Below are positions 25,108 through 31,939 of a stretch of 33,580 bases of DNA, in pieces; the stretch's first letter is position 1; each line of letters opens with the position of its first letter. Below the pieces are notes generated by a model that worked only from the letters and a program-made list of their open reading frames with translations, was not told where the DNA came from and did not search any database. The stretch is from Variovorax gracilis. Its GTDB lineage: Bacteria; Pseudomonadota; Gammaproteobacteria; Burkholderiales; Burkholderiaceae_C. The position numbers and the translations under genes were made by a program. The stretch covers positions 1 to 33,580 of the forward strand of contig NZ_JASZYF010000045.1 in NCBI RefSeq assembly GCF_030317115.1, read 5' to 3'.

Positions 25108-25190
25108 GCCGATACCTGTCCTACAAGCCAAGCGGGCTTGTGCGACTACCGATGCGCGCTGCCTTCGTGCCTCCTTTGATCACCGGAGCG
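25108..25190. repeat. Diverged inverted repeat, left arm
   Basis: These 83 bases match the reverse complement of 26641-26724 at roughly three quarters of positions, with a two-base gap. In the shared reading frame both copies encode APxIKxGTxxxRIGSRT, read on the minus strand here and the plus strand at the right arm. The repeat therefore appears to come from a duplicated, inverted protein-coding segment. Confidence 0.65.
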
Positions 25191-25306
25191 TCATCCTCGT
25201 TCGCGGTGATGCGGAAGTGGTCCTGGCACTTACCTGCCTCTTGTCGTCTGATCTTTTCCAGCCAGTCCATTGGATCAGGTTGCGACTTCGGCTCGTCGGC
25301 GGACAA
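25121..25306 (-). CDS. Small open frame, unknown protein or relic
   Basis: From TTG 25306 the frame encodes 61 residues: DWLEKIRRQEAGKCQDHF, then DDAPVIKGGTKAARIGSRT, ending SPLGL. Composition is protein-like and the second half is conserved in the inverted copy at 26.65-26.72 kb, which argues that it was coding. The rare start codon and lack of a good ribosome binding site suggest a truncated gene. Function unknown. Confidence 0.42.
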   Translation of the reverse strand: MSADEPKSQPDPMDWLEKIRRQEAGKCQDHFRITANEDDAPVIKGGTKAARIGSRTSPLGL

Positions 25307-25605
25307 CTGTTAAATGAGTGGCAAACGATGCGGGGCGCCATGCACGAAAGGAATTTGCGCGTTCCGCTGAAAACCGAATTTGGCCTGTGGGCGTCATGAA
25401 CCACTTACTCGACGATTGCCCCGCGCATGCTCTTGCACGATCGGCCCAGCGACAGCAGTTTGTCTCCGGCGGGCGGGACCTGGCACCCGAATCGAAACAA
25501 CGAACTTCTTGTCGAAACTGGTAGATACCACGCAGTGCATTTGGAGAGTTCTCAACCGGCCGTGGCAAGCGCAAAGTTGCCGACGATTGACTTCAGGAGA
25601 GAACC
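25307..25605. other. Gene-poor stretch
   Basis: About 300 bases. One short frame from ATG 25399 to 25524 (MNHLLDDCPAHALARSAQRQ then a charged tail) is coherent but has no ribosome binding site, and it stops before the next small gene. Nothing else was recognised. Confidence 0.4.
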
Positions 25606-25761
25606 GTGGAATCAGCGATCAACACCCTCGGCTCATTAGCGGTCCTGGTGGCGGCTGGCTGGGCCAGCGTGCATCGCGAGTCGCCGACGCGGATTCAGCG
25701 CCTTATGACGACGCAGTTCCGGCGTTCGAACACAACTACCGGCCTCGGCCAGGAAGCTTAA
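25606..25761 (+). CDS. Small putative membrane protein
   Basis: GTG 25606 is preceded by AGGAGAG with five-base spacing, one of the better ribosome binding sites in this region. The 51-residue product begins MESAINTLGSLAVLVAAGWA, a likely membrane segment, followed by a basic tail (HRESPTRIQRLMTTQFRRS). Function unknown. It lies upstream of the two-TM coiled-coil gene at 25898 but is separated by 136 bases. Confidence 0.45.
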   Translation: MESAINTLGSLAVLVAAGWASVHRESPTRIQRLMTTQFRRSNTTTGLGQEA

Positions 25762-25897
25762 AAGCATCCGTTTGTTTGCGGTCTTCCTCAGCGTTTGGTG
25801 CGATGATCACACGGAAAGCAACTCTCCCGCGCTGAGCGGAAAGCTGTCCCCGGATTGCAGTTAAGCCACAACGCGGATTCGACAAAAGGAGGCGCGC

Positions 25898-26224
25898 TTG
25901 AAGAAGCGAAACTTCGTAGGCTGGCATTTGATGTTCGTCGCGTTGGGCATCTGTACGGTCGTGTGGCTGTGCGTCATCGCCTATGTCCGAATGTTCACGA
26001 ATCTCCACCATGAATGGTCGGGAGGCCCAGCTGCTGTCGTTGCCATTCTGGGATTGGCGGTCTCTTTTCTTGGCCTATGCGTGACGACATTCTTCTCGAT
26101 CCGGAAAGAGCGTCGCGACGTCAAGCAGGCGCTTGTCGACGGGAAGCTAAAAGACCTCCAGCTTCGTAAGTTGACCGAAGAGCTGGCGGAACTACGCGCA
26201 AGACGAGAAGATCCGAAGATTTAA
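25898..26224 (+). CDS. Two-TM membrane protein with RKERRD motif and coiled coil
   Basis: A 108-residue protein starting at TTG 25898 behind a near-perfect AAGGAGG five bases upstream. Predicted segments: TM1 at 10-30, a short periplasmic loop (RMFTNLHHEWSGG), TM2 at 45-67, then IRKERRD at residues 68-74 and a coiled coil to about 103 (LKDLQLRKLTEELAELRARR). Positive residues put both termini in the cytoplasm. The TM2-RKERRD-coiled-coil module aligns with the protein at 29017-29568 (shared pattern SFxGxxxTT, RKERRD, KLxxxLxxL), so the two are paralogues. No known family is recognised. The coiled coil suggests oligomers or a cytoplasmic partner. Confidence 0.75.
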   Translation: MKKRNFVGWHLMFVALGICTVVWLCVIAYVRMFTNLHHEWSGGPAAVVAILGLAVSFLGLCVTTFFSIRKERRDVKQALVDGKLKDLQLRKLTEELAELRARREDPKI

Positions 26225-26376
26225 ACTTGGCGCGCTTGAAGCACCGGGACGCCGACCGAGGTGAAAGTGCTTTGCGAGCGTCGTCGGACGCCGGATCGAC
26301 CATTCACTGAGCTTCCGCGGCGCGAACTGATCATCAGCAAGCGCTCACGGTACCGAGATCGGCCGCTCGAACGACC

Positions 26377-26394
26377 GCCCGGCACGAGCCGGGC
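26377..26394 (-). terminator. Hairpin after the Q-rich gene
   Basis: GCCCGGC and GCCGGGC form a perfect 7-bp GC stem with a four-base loop, ten bases beyond the Q-rich gene stop. No T tract follows on the minus strand. It also lies between convergent genes and could serve both. Confidence 0.4.
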
Positions 26395-26404
26395 AGAAAC
26401 TTCC

Positions 26405-26611
26405 TCAACGCTTCTGGCCAGGCTGCTGTTGCGTGCCCTGACCTGGTTGTTGGCCGGTCTGCTGCTTGCCCGGGTCTTGCTGTTGTTGCCCCGGATTGCT
26501 CGGACTGCCTTGCCCCGGTTGTTGCTTTCCCGGATCCTGCTGCTGCTGGCCTGGGTTGCCGGGCTGGTTGCCTGTTTGATCGGGATTGTTTTGACCTGAT
26601 TGATTAGCCAT
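26405..26611 (-). CDS. Small Q/P/G/N-rich intrinsically disordered protein
   Basis: A 68-residue protein from ATG 26611 (AGAGG seven bases upstream) beginning MANQSGQNNPDQTGNQPG. It contains two direct copies of NPGQQQQDPGKQQ separated by PGQGSPS, and ends QQQPGQKR. It has almost no hydrophobic residues, so it is disordered. The matching DNA repeats (about 26460-26545) make the gene prone to slippage. Similar low-complexity proteins occur in soil betaproteobacteria, perhaps as desiccation or stress proteins, but no function can be assigned. Confidence 0.62.
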   Translation of the reverse strand: MANQSGQNNPDQTGNQPGNPGQQQQDPGKQQPGQGSPSNPGQQQQDPGKQQTGQQPGQGTQQQPGQKR

Positions 26612-27430
26612 ATGATTGCCTCTTAAGTCATCGGAGCGATGGCGCTCCACTAATCAAAGTAGGCACTCGTACAACTCGTATTGGTAGTCGTACACCCGCT
26701 TGGCTTGTAGGACAAATATCGGCGCGCTCGCGAAACATGCATTCGCCGGGAAACCCACTCGCTGCTCGTCGTTGGTGACCCGGCACAGCCGGTTGCAGCG
26801 GCAATCTACGCCGACAAGGTGGCATCCGAGCGCGGCCGGCGCGATGAGATCATGGCCATCTGCGGCTCGCGTTGCTTGCGCACATTGCACGCCAGCGCTG
26901 GTCCTTTCCCAGACCGGCAGGGTGGGTATTAACATCGGATTGACCTCCGCCCTGGTGGCCCCCCTTCGTTGGCGTGAAGCAGTCGAGCGTGGCCGAAAAG
27001 GCTCCCGGCATGGCACCGATGGCATTTCGCGCTCAAGTACGTCTGTCGTCAGCAACTGCTGAGCCTGCCAACGGACGATAGCACGTGGGCTGCTCGACTA
27101 TCAGGTCTGCAGCATCTCTGATTTCACTTTAGATCGAACCTCAGGTCTGACGGTTTGGCACCCCTTAATATCTTGTCGACGTGCGGCTCGATGATTCAGC
27201 TCGAGGAGGTCTGGCCGTACGACATTAGACCGCCCGCCCACATCGCAGGAAGTCCTGCGCGCGCCTCCCCCCCGGGGGTGCCCTGCACACCGCGTGTGCA
27301 TGGTGAGTAGTGCAACGCGTAGGCTGTGAGGACCGCGATGAGGTCGCGAACGAGTCGATCCAAGGTCCTGTTGCCGAGGAACTTGTCGCTCCGCTCCACG
27401 TAGAACGCGTTTAACAGGACTGGCACTTAG
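26612..27430. other. Gene-poor stretch holding an inverted-repeat arm
   Basis: About 820 bases. The right arm of the inverted repeat is at 26641-26724. A minus-strand frame (26654-27055) is open for 133 codons and another (27196-27426, GTG start, MPVLLNAFYVERSDKFLGNR) for 76; neither has a ribosome binding site or recognisable family. A run of C and G at 27269-27278 sits inside the second. No RNA gene or mobile element was recognised. Confidence 0.4.
26641..26724. repeat. Diverged inverted repeat, right arm
   Basis: Reverse-complement partner of 25108-25190. On the plus strand the frame reads GAPLIKVGTRTTRIGSRTP, corresponding to DAPVIKGGTKAARIGSRTS on the minus strand of the left arm. A second, shorter block (26737-26770 against 24942-24977) extends the relationship, with about 110 extra bases between the blocks in the left copy. 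Confidence 0.62.
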
Positions 27431-27720
27431 ATGACCAATCCCAATGCCAGCACCGGAAACCCCGCGGACACGCCGGCAAACCGCTTCGTTAGCTTCTACT
27501 ATCCCGAAACAAAGACCTGACGAAGCAAATGCTGATCCTCATCGCTGGAACTTTGGTCCTGACCGTGAGCTTGGCCGACAAGATCGTTCCTCTTGCGACA
27601 GCGACAGACGCGCAGAAGATCCTCAATGGCGTCGTGCTGGGCGACGCTTCTGCTCGCCTTCGTACTTGGAGGGGTGGGACTTACGCTATTCGAACCTGCG
27701 CGTCGGGCTAGGAACCTCGG
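27431..27720 (+). pseudogene. Frameshifted small membrane protein gene
   Basis: ATG 27431 opens a frame (TPANRFVSFYYPETK) that hits TGA at 27518-27520. Restoring one base there continues as DLTKQMLILIAGTLVLTVSL and ADKIVPLATATDAQKIL. A second shift near 27640 then leads to WATLLLAFVLGGVGLTLFEP. Together the three pieces describe a two-TM protein of roughly 95-100 residues. The ATG-proximal part and both TM segments are coherent, so this was a gene recently broken by two small indels. No family is assigned. Confidence 0.6.
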
Positions 27721-27793
27721 GCAAAATTGTCCTTGGATTGTTGGCTTGGCTTTCGGATTCTCTGCATATCGCTCACGGCCTTTGGAGGTGGAA

Positions 27794-28363
27794 ATGGATG
27801 CTCTCGAAGCTATTCACGGGCGACGCTCAATCCGCGCCTACAAGAAGCTGCCACTGCGTCGTGAGGTGATCGAAGAGTTGCTGTGGGCAGCGGTCCAGGC
27901 TCCGACGCCTCCGGTCAGCGGGGAAGCGCCCTGGAAGCTGTGTGTGCTTGAAGGTGCCGAGCGATTGGCCAGCTACGGCCAGCGAGCGAAAGAGTATGCC
28001 CGCACGCACCAACCCGAGGGACAGCACTGGACGTGGTCGGAGCGGCCCGAGTTCGACGTCTTCTGGGGCGCACCTGCGCTGCTCGTGATCTGCGCGATGA
28101 GGGGCAATCCTGAGACGCGATACGACTGTTGTCGAGCTGGCCAGAACCTGATTGTGGCGGCGCATGCGCTTTCTGTCGGTTCGTGCTGGGTCGGTGCCCC
28201 GATCCCTTGGCTGCGAAGCCCGGGCGTCAGCCAGGAGCTTGGTATTCCAGAAGGCTATGACCCGGAGGTCGCCATAGTGGTTGGACATCCAGCACAGGTT
28301 CCTCCCGGCCATCCGCGTCCAAGACCGGACATCACCTGGCTCGCTCCAAGGCCTGTTCCTTGA
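27794..28363 (+). CDS. Nitroreductase family protein
   Basis: A 189-residue FMN-dependent nitroreductase-fold protein. GGAGGT lies four bases before the ATG and the family start MDALEAIHGRRSIRAYKKLP follows directly (Arg-Arg-Ser-Ile/Arg contacts FMN phosphate). Later marks are LLWAAVQAPTPPVSGEAPWK, APALLVICAM, DCCRAGQNLIVAAHALSVGS and YDPEVAIVVGHPA. The Pro-rich C-terminus is short for the family but complete. Such enzymes reduce nitroaromatics, quinones or enones with NAD(P)H as homodimers. The gene frame is fused upstream to pseudogene sequence, but the ribosome binding site fixes the start. Confidence 0.9.
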   Translation: MDALEAIHGRRSIRAYKKLPLRREVIEELLWAAVQAPTPPVSGEAPWKLCVLEGAERLASYGQRAKEYARTHQPEGQHWTWSERPEFDVFWGAPALLVICAMRGNPETRYDCCRAGQNLIVAAHALSVGSCWVGAPIPWLRSPGVSQELGIPEGYDPEVAIVVGHPAQVPPGHPRPRPDITWLAPRPVP

Positions 28364-28550
28364 GGCCGCGGCACCAAGGGGGTAAATTTCTTCGACACAT
28401 TGACACGGTAGCCCCAAAAAACGCCAATCACGTCAAGCCCTTGCAAAAGTGGAAAACGAGCGGACCCCGACGAGAGCCTGACACGCAACCGACGCCTCAC
28501 CGAAAGGCGGGGCTGACACTGCATGCATCGCAACACACCAAGGGTTCTAG

Positions 28551-28883
28551 ATGACCTCAGCGACCGAAGCGCTCAAGCGCCTGACCGCCGCACTCGCCGA
28601 TGGCGAGGTCGAGCACAGCCTGCACGACGAGGGCGCCGACGGCGTGCGTGTGCGCATCCACACCAAGATGCCCGATGTGAGGCTCGCCATCATGGTGGGC
28701 ACGTTCGGCGGCGAGCCGGCCCACTACTTCACCAACTATTCACATCCGTGCGGCGACTTCTCGTGCGCGGCCGGAACGCAGAGCCTGACCCGGGCGCTGA
28801 TGAACCTCGGCGCTGCCCAGCACCACGCGGGCCGCACGCTCATGCGTCAGGAGGACGAGAAGCGTGGACTGCGCGAAGTCTGA
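28551..28883 (+). CDS. Conserved-looking small protein of unknown function
   Basis: A 110-residue protein from ATG 28551. A helical N-terminus (MTSATEALKRLTAALADGEV) is followed by an alternating beta pattern (GVRVRIHTKMPDVRLAIMVG) and a loop with Cys67 and Cys72 (HPCGDFSCA), then a C-terminal helix. The two cysteines and His65 could bind a metal or form a disulfide. The codon pattern is that of a genuine gene. No strong ribosome binding site. Family not recognised. Confidence 0.6.
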   Translation: MTSATEALKRLTAALADGEVEHSLHDEGADGVRVRIHTKMPDVRLAIMVGTFGGEPAHYFTNYSHPCGDFSCAAGTQSLTRALMNLGAAQHHAGRTLMRQEDEKRGLREV

Positions 28884-29016
28884 GTGCGACCCGAAAAGCG
28901 GCGCAATGACGGTCATCTGATCCCGACCACTGTGCAGCGGCTTTCCCACAGAAGGCACGTCTCACGGTATGGTGTGCCTGTGGGAACCTCCGGCCGGGCC
29001 TGAGAAACCGGTGCCT

Positions 29017-29568
29017 TCATGGACGTCGAACCCTCCGGGGCTCGCCGTTCTTTTTTTCCGCGAGCGCGTCCAGGTCCGATCGGAGCTTGGCAATCTCGAG
29101 TTCCTTCTTTTCCGTGTCCAGGGTGTCGTGGGACGCGTCGCGGCGTTCCTTGCGCCAACCGACGATCGTGGTGAACATGAAGCCGAAAAAGGACAGGGCC
29201 GTGGTGAATACGGCGAGATCCACAGGGGACACGCGCGAAGGCTTTTCCGACTCGCGCATGCGCTCCATCTTCGCGCGCTGCTCCATGATGCGCGCGACTT
29301 CCTGACTTACTGTTTGCTGCGGCGCCTTGAGACGAGGGTCGGGACAGTCTTCCGTCCAGGCAGGCTCAACGCCGACGAGGGCCGCCCTCAGCATCTCCAT
29401 GCAGGCAATATCTTTGAGCCGTCCGGAATACTGATGCTCTCGGCCCTCGAGTCGGGCTTCCTGGGCGACCTCGCCCTTCCAACTGAGCGAGCCAACAAGG
29501 ACTACGAGCGAGACGACGAATAGGCCCACGAACCAACGCCTCAGTATGTAAACGCGGCGCAATTGCAT
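29017..29568 (-). CDS. Two-TM membrane protein with periplasmic loop, RKERRD motif and coiled coil
   Basis: From ATG 29568 (AAGGG six bases upstream) the product is 183 residues; an ATG at 29586 would add six. TM1 is residues 11-30. A periplasmic loop of about 85 residues holds Cys56 and Cys75 and a helical stretch. TM2 is 117-137, then WRKERRD at 138-144, a coiled coil (LDTEKKELEIAKLRSDLDAL) and the basic end PRRVRRP. TM2, RKERRD and the coiled coil align with the 108-residue protein at 25898. It is the last gene of a minus-strand set behind a secreted protein (29692-30183) and a 34-codon frame. The pair of cysteines here and in the secreted protein invites the idea of a periplasmic complex; this is inference. 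Confidence 0.72.
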   Translation of the reverse strand: MQLRRVYILRRWFVGLFVVSLVVLVGSLSWKGEVAQEARLEGREHQYSGRLKDIACMEMLRAALVGVEPAWTEDCPDPRLKAPQQTVSQEVARIMEQRAKMERMRESEKPSRVSPVDLAVFTTALSFFGFMFTTIVGWRKERRDASHDTLDTEKKELEIAKLRSDLDALAEKKNGEPRRVRRP

Positions 29569-29590
29569 GTCAGGCCCTTTCGCCATGGCT

Positions 29591-29695
29591 TCAAGGACGC
29601 CGAACCCTACGGGGCGCGGCATGCGCCTGCACGGCTTGCGTGGGCGCAATCGGTAGCGATGCTGCGGCTAGCGACGCCGCGAAGATGAGTTTCAT
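29591..29695 (-). CDS. 34-codon frame: signal peptide fused to a PRRVRRP end
   Basis: ATG 29695 overlaps the stop of the secreted protein gene (ATGA), so translational coupling is possible. The product starts with a good signal peptide (MKLIFAASLAAASLPIAPTQ, then AVQAHA) and ends PRRVRRP, the same seven residues that end the protein at 29017. The 28 bases at 29591-29618 match 29017-29044 at 24 positions, both beginning at the stop codon. It looks like the leftovers of a deleted gene, or a tiny secreted basic peptide. Confidence 0.45.
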   Translation of the reverse strand: MKLIFAASLAAASLPIAPTQAVQAHAAPRRVRRP

Positions 29696-30183
29696 GGACT
29701 GCGACCGATCAGGTCACAGTTCCTATCGCTGTACGCTTTGCTTGCGTACAGCCGCCATATCGCCGGGTCGTAGCTCACTTTGTCGAACGCGTCCCTGATC
29801 TTGAACTGATTCGCGGCGTTCTCATCTACCTGGTTGGTCAACTGACCGAGTGCGAAGTCGGTGCCTTGGCTGTAGTCCAGTGACACGCTGTAGTAGCTCG
29901 GAAGCTGGTTGTACGCGTCCGATTTGGTGACCTCCTTGATGCGGTCGATGAACGCCCGCCCGGTCTTCAGGCCGTAGGCCCGCAGGCGTGTGGCCTCCTC
30001 GGCATAGCTGGCGCCCTTGACTTTGTCGTGGATCATGTAGCGCGCCCACGCAGCACATGTGAGGGCTACGACTGCCTGCTGACCCATGCGAACAAGTGCG
30101 GGGTTGTCTGCGGGCTTTGTACCCTGTGCGTGGGCGCCTAGCGAAGCAATCGCCAGCGCCGCCAAAAGAATGAGTTTCTTCAT
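29692..30183 (-). CDS. Secreted protein of unknown function
   Basis: A 163-residue protein with a clear signal peptide (residues 1-19, MKKLILLAALAIASLGAHAQ). The mature part is mainly helical (VRMGQQAVVALTCAAWARYM, ATRLRAYGLKTGRAFIDRIK), with a Tyr/Ser/Asp-rich middle (YYSVSLDYSQGTDFALGQL). Cys43 and Cys156 could form a disulfide. No family recognised. It is the first gene of a minus-strand set leading through a coupled 34-codon frame to the RKERRD membrane protein. Upstream DNA is a patatin relic, so its promoter must lie within about 90 bases or in the relic. Confidence 0.78.
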   Translation of the reverse strand: MKKLILLAALAIASLGAHAQGTKPADNPALVRMGQQAVVALTCAAWARYMIHDKVKGASYAEEATRLRAYGLKTGRAFIDRIKEVTKSDAYNQLPSYYSVSLDYSQGTDFALGQLTNQVDENAANQFKIRDAFDKVSYDPAIWRLYASKAYSDRNCDLIGRSP

Positions 30184-30271
30184 GCAGTGCCCTTTGCCGA
30201 TTTAAGCGACGCCCATCATATTGGAGGCCAAGGAGCCACGTCGCTCCCCGTGGGCATCCCCGATCAAGACG

Positions 30272-30429
30272 CAAAGACCCGACAGAGGTACCCGCGACAA
30301 CCTCGACATTGCCTACCCCGAGGTCCATCAGGGCCAAGAGTGCTCCGGCTTGATAAGCGCCTTTGCCCCTCCACCCGCGAGCACCAAGGCAAGACGCTTC
30401 GCCGCAAGATATGCCTTGAACGACTCGAG
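30272..30429 (-). pseudogene. Relic of a patatin-like phospholipase N-terminus
   Basis: Minus strand: FKAYLAAKRLALVLAGGGAK, then after a one-base deletion near 30361 GAYQAGALLALMDLGVGNVE and VVAGTSVGSL. This gives the patatin oxyanion motif (GGGAKG) and the nucleophile motif GTSVG with correct spacing. The protein then departs from the family at about 30272, so only the first 50 or so residues remain. On its 5' side it is joined to a prkA fragment in the same frame. Confidence 0.75.
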
Positions 30430-30835
30430 CTCGCCGTCATAGACCTGCATCTTGCTGAAGATGCTCGGGTTCTCGGGTTTCTCCAGCCGCGTCAGCACCG
30501 GCAACTGCGCTATTGTCCGCAGCGTACGGGGCGCGCACGGCGCCTGTGACAGCGACGAGTTGCGCACCAGCTTCTCGTAGAACTTGATCTCCTCGGAGAC
30601 CCACAGACAGTAGGGCACCTTGAGATGTAGATGCGATTGAGGAACGCCTCGTTGTTCTTGTTGTGGCGGAAGGCCTGCACTCGCTCTCGTTGCTGTGCGC
30701 TGGAACTATGCCGTCGAAGGGGACGGCGCTGAAGCCTTCGGTGGCCTTGAGGTTGCCTTCCTCGGTGGCCGTCAGCAGCGGATGCAGCACCTTGATCGGC
30801 GCCTGAACATCTCGACGAACTTCTGGGACCAGAGT
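30430..30835 (-). pseudogene. Relic of PrkA-type serine protein kinase
   Basis: Minus strand pieces in order: WSQKFVEMF; APIKVLHPLLTATEEGN with TEGFSAVPFDGIVPAHSNES; a segment in another frame corresponding to the FRHNKNNEAFLNRIYI stretch; then VPYCLWVSEEIKFYEKLVRN, APCAPRTLRTIAQLPVLTRL and NPSIFSKMQVYDGE. This is a continuous internal segment of PrkA (YeaG family), about 135 residues, with at least three one-base frameshifts. The ATPase N-terminus and the C-terminus are gone. PrkA normally clusters with yeaH and spoVR genes, absent here. Confidence 0.82.
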
Positions 30836-30840
30836 GGTGA

Positions 30841-30999
30841 TCAGATACCCAAGATGATTCGTGCCGCGTAAATGCACGAGATCGAGAGACTTCCGACGGC
30901 GAGCCAGCGGAGAATTTCTAGGTCTATTTTGTCCACCTCATTCTCAATCGATCGCAGCATCCTGGACACCAGCACTGCTTGGACTGCAAGCGCAGACAT
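30841..30999 (-). CDS. Short membrane protein or C-terminal relic
   Basis: From ATG 30999 a 52-residue product begins MSALAVQAVLVSRMLRSIEN, has a charged middle EVDKIDLEILRW and a second hydrophobic part LAVGSLSISCIYAARIILGI before TGA at 30841. The same frame is open upstream to the dnaK relic (AKFLFHVLLDIGL), suggesting it is the C-terminal end of a larger membrane protein whose start was replaced. No ribosome binding site at the ATG. Family not recognised. Confidence 0.45.
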   Translation of the reverse strand: MSALAVQAVLVSRMLRSIENEVDKIDLEILRWLAVGSLSISCIYAARIILGI

Positions 31000-31034
31000 A
31001 AGCCCAATGTCGAGAAGAACGTGAAAAAGAAATT

Positions 31035-31275
31035 TGGCTTCGCCCTGGTGCGGGCCTGGGCCAGCTCGACCTTTATCTTGTCCTCGGCCGCGTTAAGCCC
31101 GGCGTCCTTCACCATCTTCTGATCTCGTCTTCGGACAGGCCCGAGTTCGCCTTGATGGTGATCTTGTTTTCCTTGCCGGTGCCCTTGTCCTTGGCGCCGA
31201 CGTGCAGACGTGCAGGATGCCGTTGGCGTTGATGTCGACGCTCACATCGATCTGCGGCAGGCCGCGCGAGGCCGC
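31035..31275 (-). pseudogene. Relic of a DnaK (Hsp70) substrate-binding domain
   Basis: Minus strand: SRGLPQIDVSVDINANGILH, then in a second frame KDKGTGKENKITIKANSGLS EDE, then in a third MVKDAGLNAAEDKIK and ELAQAR. This is the end of the beta-sandwich and the start of the lid of DnaK, about 80 residues, interrupted by an insertion containing a repeated TGCACGTC near 31205 and by a base loss near 31130. Upstream and downstream parts of dnaK are missing. The true chromosomal dnaK must lie elsewhere. Confidence 0.82.
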
Positions 31276-31299
31276 GCGATTGCCCATGTCGGCCGAACT

Positions 31300-31939
31300 A
31301 AGGAGGTGTAGGACCCAAGGTCTGCGGCTAGTCCTGAGCGCCTCGGCGCCACCGCTTGACTGGAGATCGGCGCGTCCAGTTCTACCTGCCCTGACTCAAC
31401 CGAAGCATTGCTTGATCTGTAATGCATTTCCCCGCCGTCTTCGTCCAGCGCTACCGGCCCGTGGGAAGTCAGTCGACGTGAAACTTCGGGCGACTCGACG
31501 GCGGTACTTTTGCTGTTCTCTCGGGACAGCCTTTGCAGCCTTACCCACTTGGCATCGACCTGCGCAGGTCGTACCGTCTTGGACAGATCCAGAAGTTGAG
31601 GGCGCGGTGCAGCAAAAGTCCGGTCAAGGTTGAGCGGGGGCGGACTGCCTGGACACGAAGTCCTACCCCTAAACATTTGTTGCACTGCACACCCGCAAGA
31701 AATGGGATGCTCTCCGGGTAGCGGTGTTCTACTCCATATTTGAAGGCTGCGAAGTCCGTTTAGGTTCACTCGCGCCGGGTCGTCCCAGCCCGTAGCAATG
31801 ACAAACGGTTCGGGCGCCAATCACAGCCATAGCTGGGTCGAGGCAACCGCGGCGGCCGCCTCGACGTAGTTGCACACCTACTGCAGCTTGGCCTGTGCGC
31901 TGCGTGTGGGAAGGGGTGGCGCTTCGTTAGATTCTTGTG
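31300..31939. other. Gene-free stretch of mixed composition
   Basis: About 640 bases, somewhat poorer in G and C than its neighbours. A minus-strand frame stays open from TTG 31820 to beyond 31300 (LLDLSKTVRPAQVDAKWVRL is protein-like), but it has no ribosome binding site, resembles no family I know, and runs on into the dnaK relic in the wrong frame. It may be another relic. Confidence 0.4.

Noticed and set aside
31300..31309. TAAGGAGGTG, a perfect match to an anti-16S sequence on the plus strand
   Set aside because: No ATG, GTG or TTG with an open frame follows at suitable spacing, and the match to the 16S rRNA 3' end does not extend, so it is neither a used ribosome binding site nor an rRNA relic.
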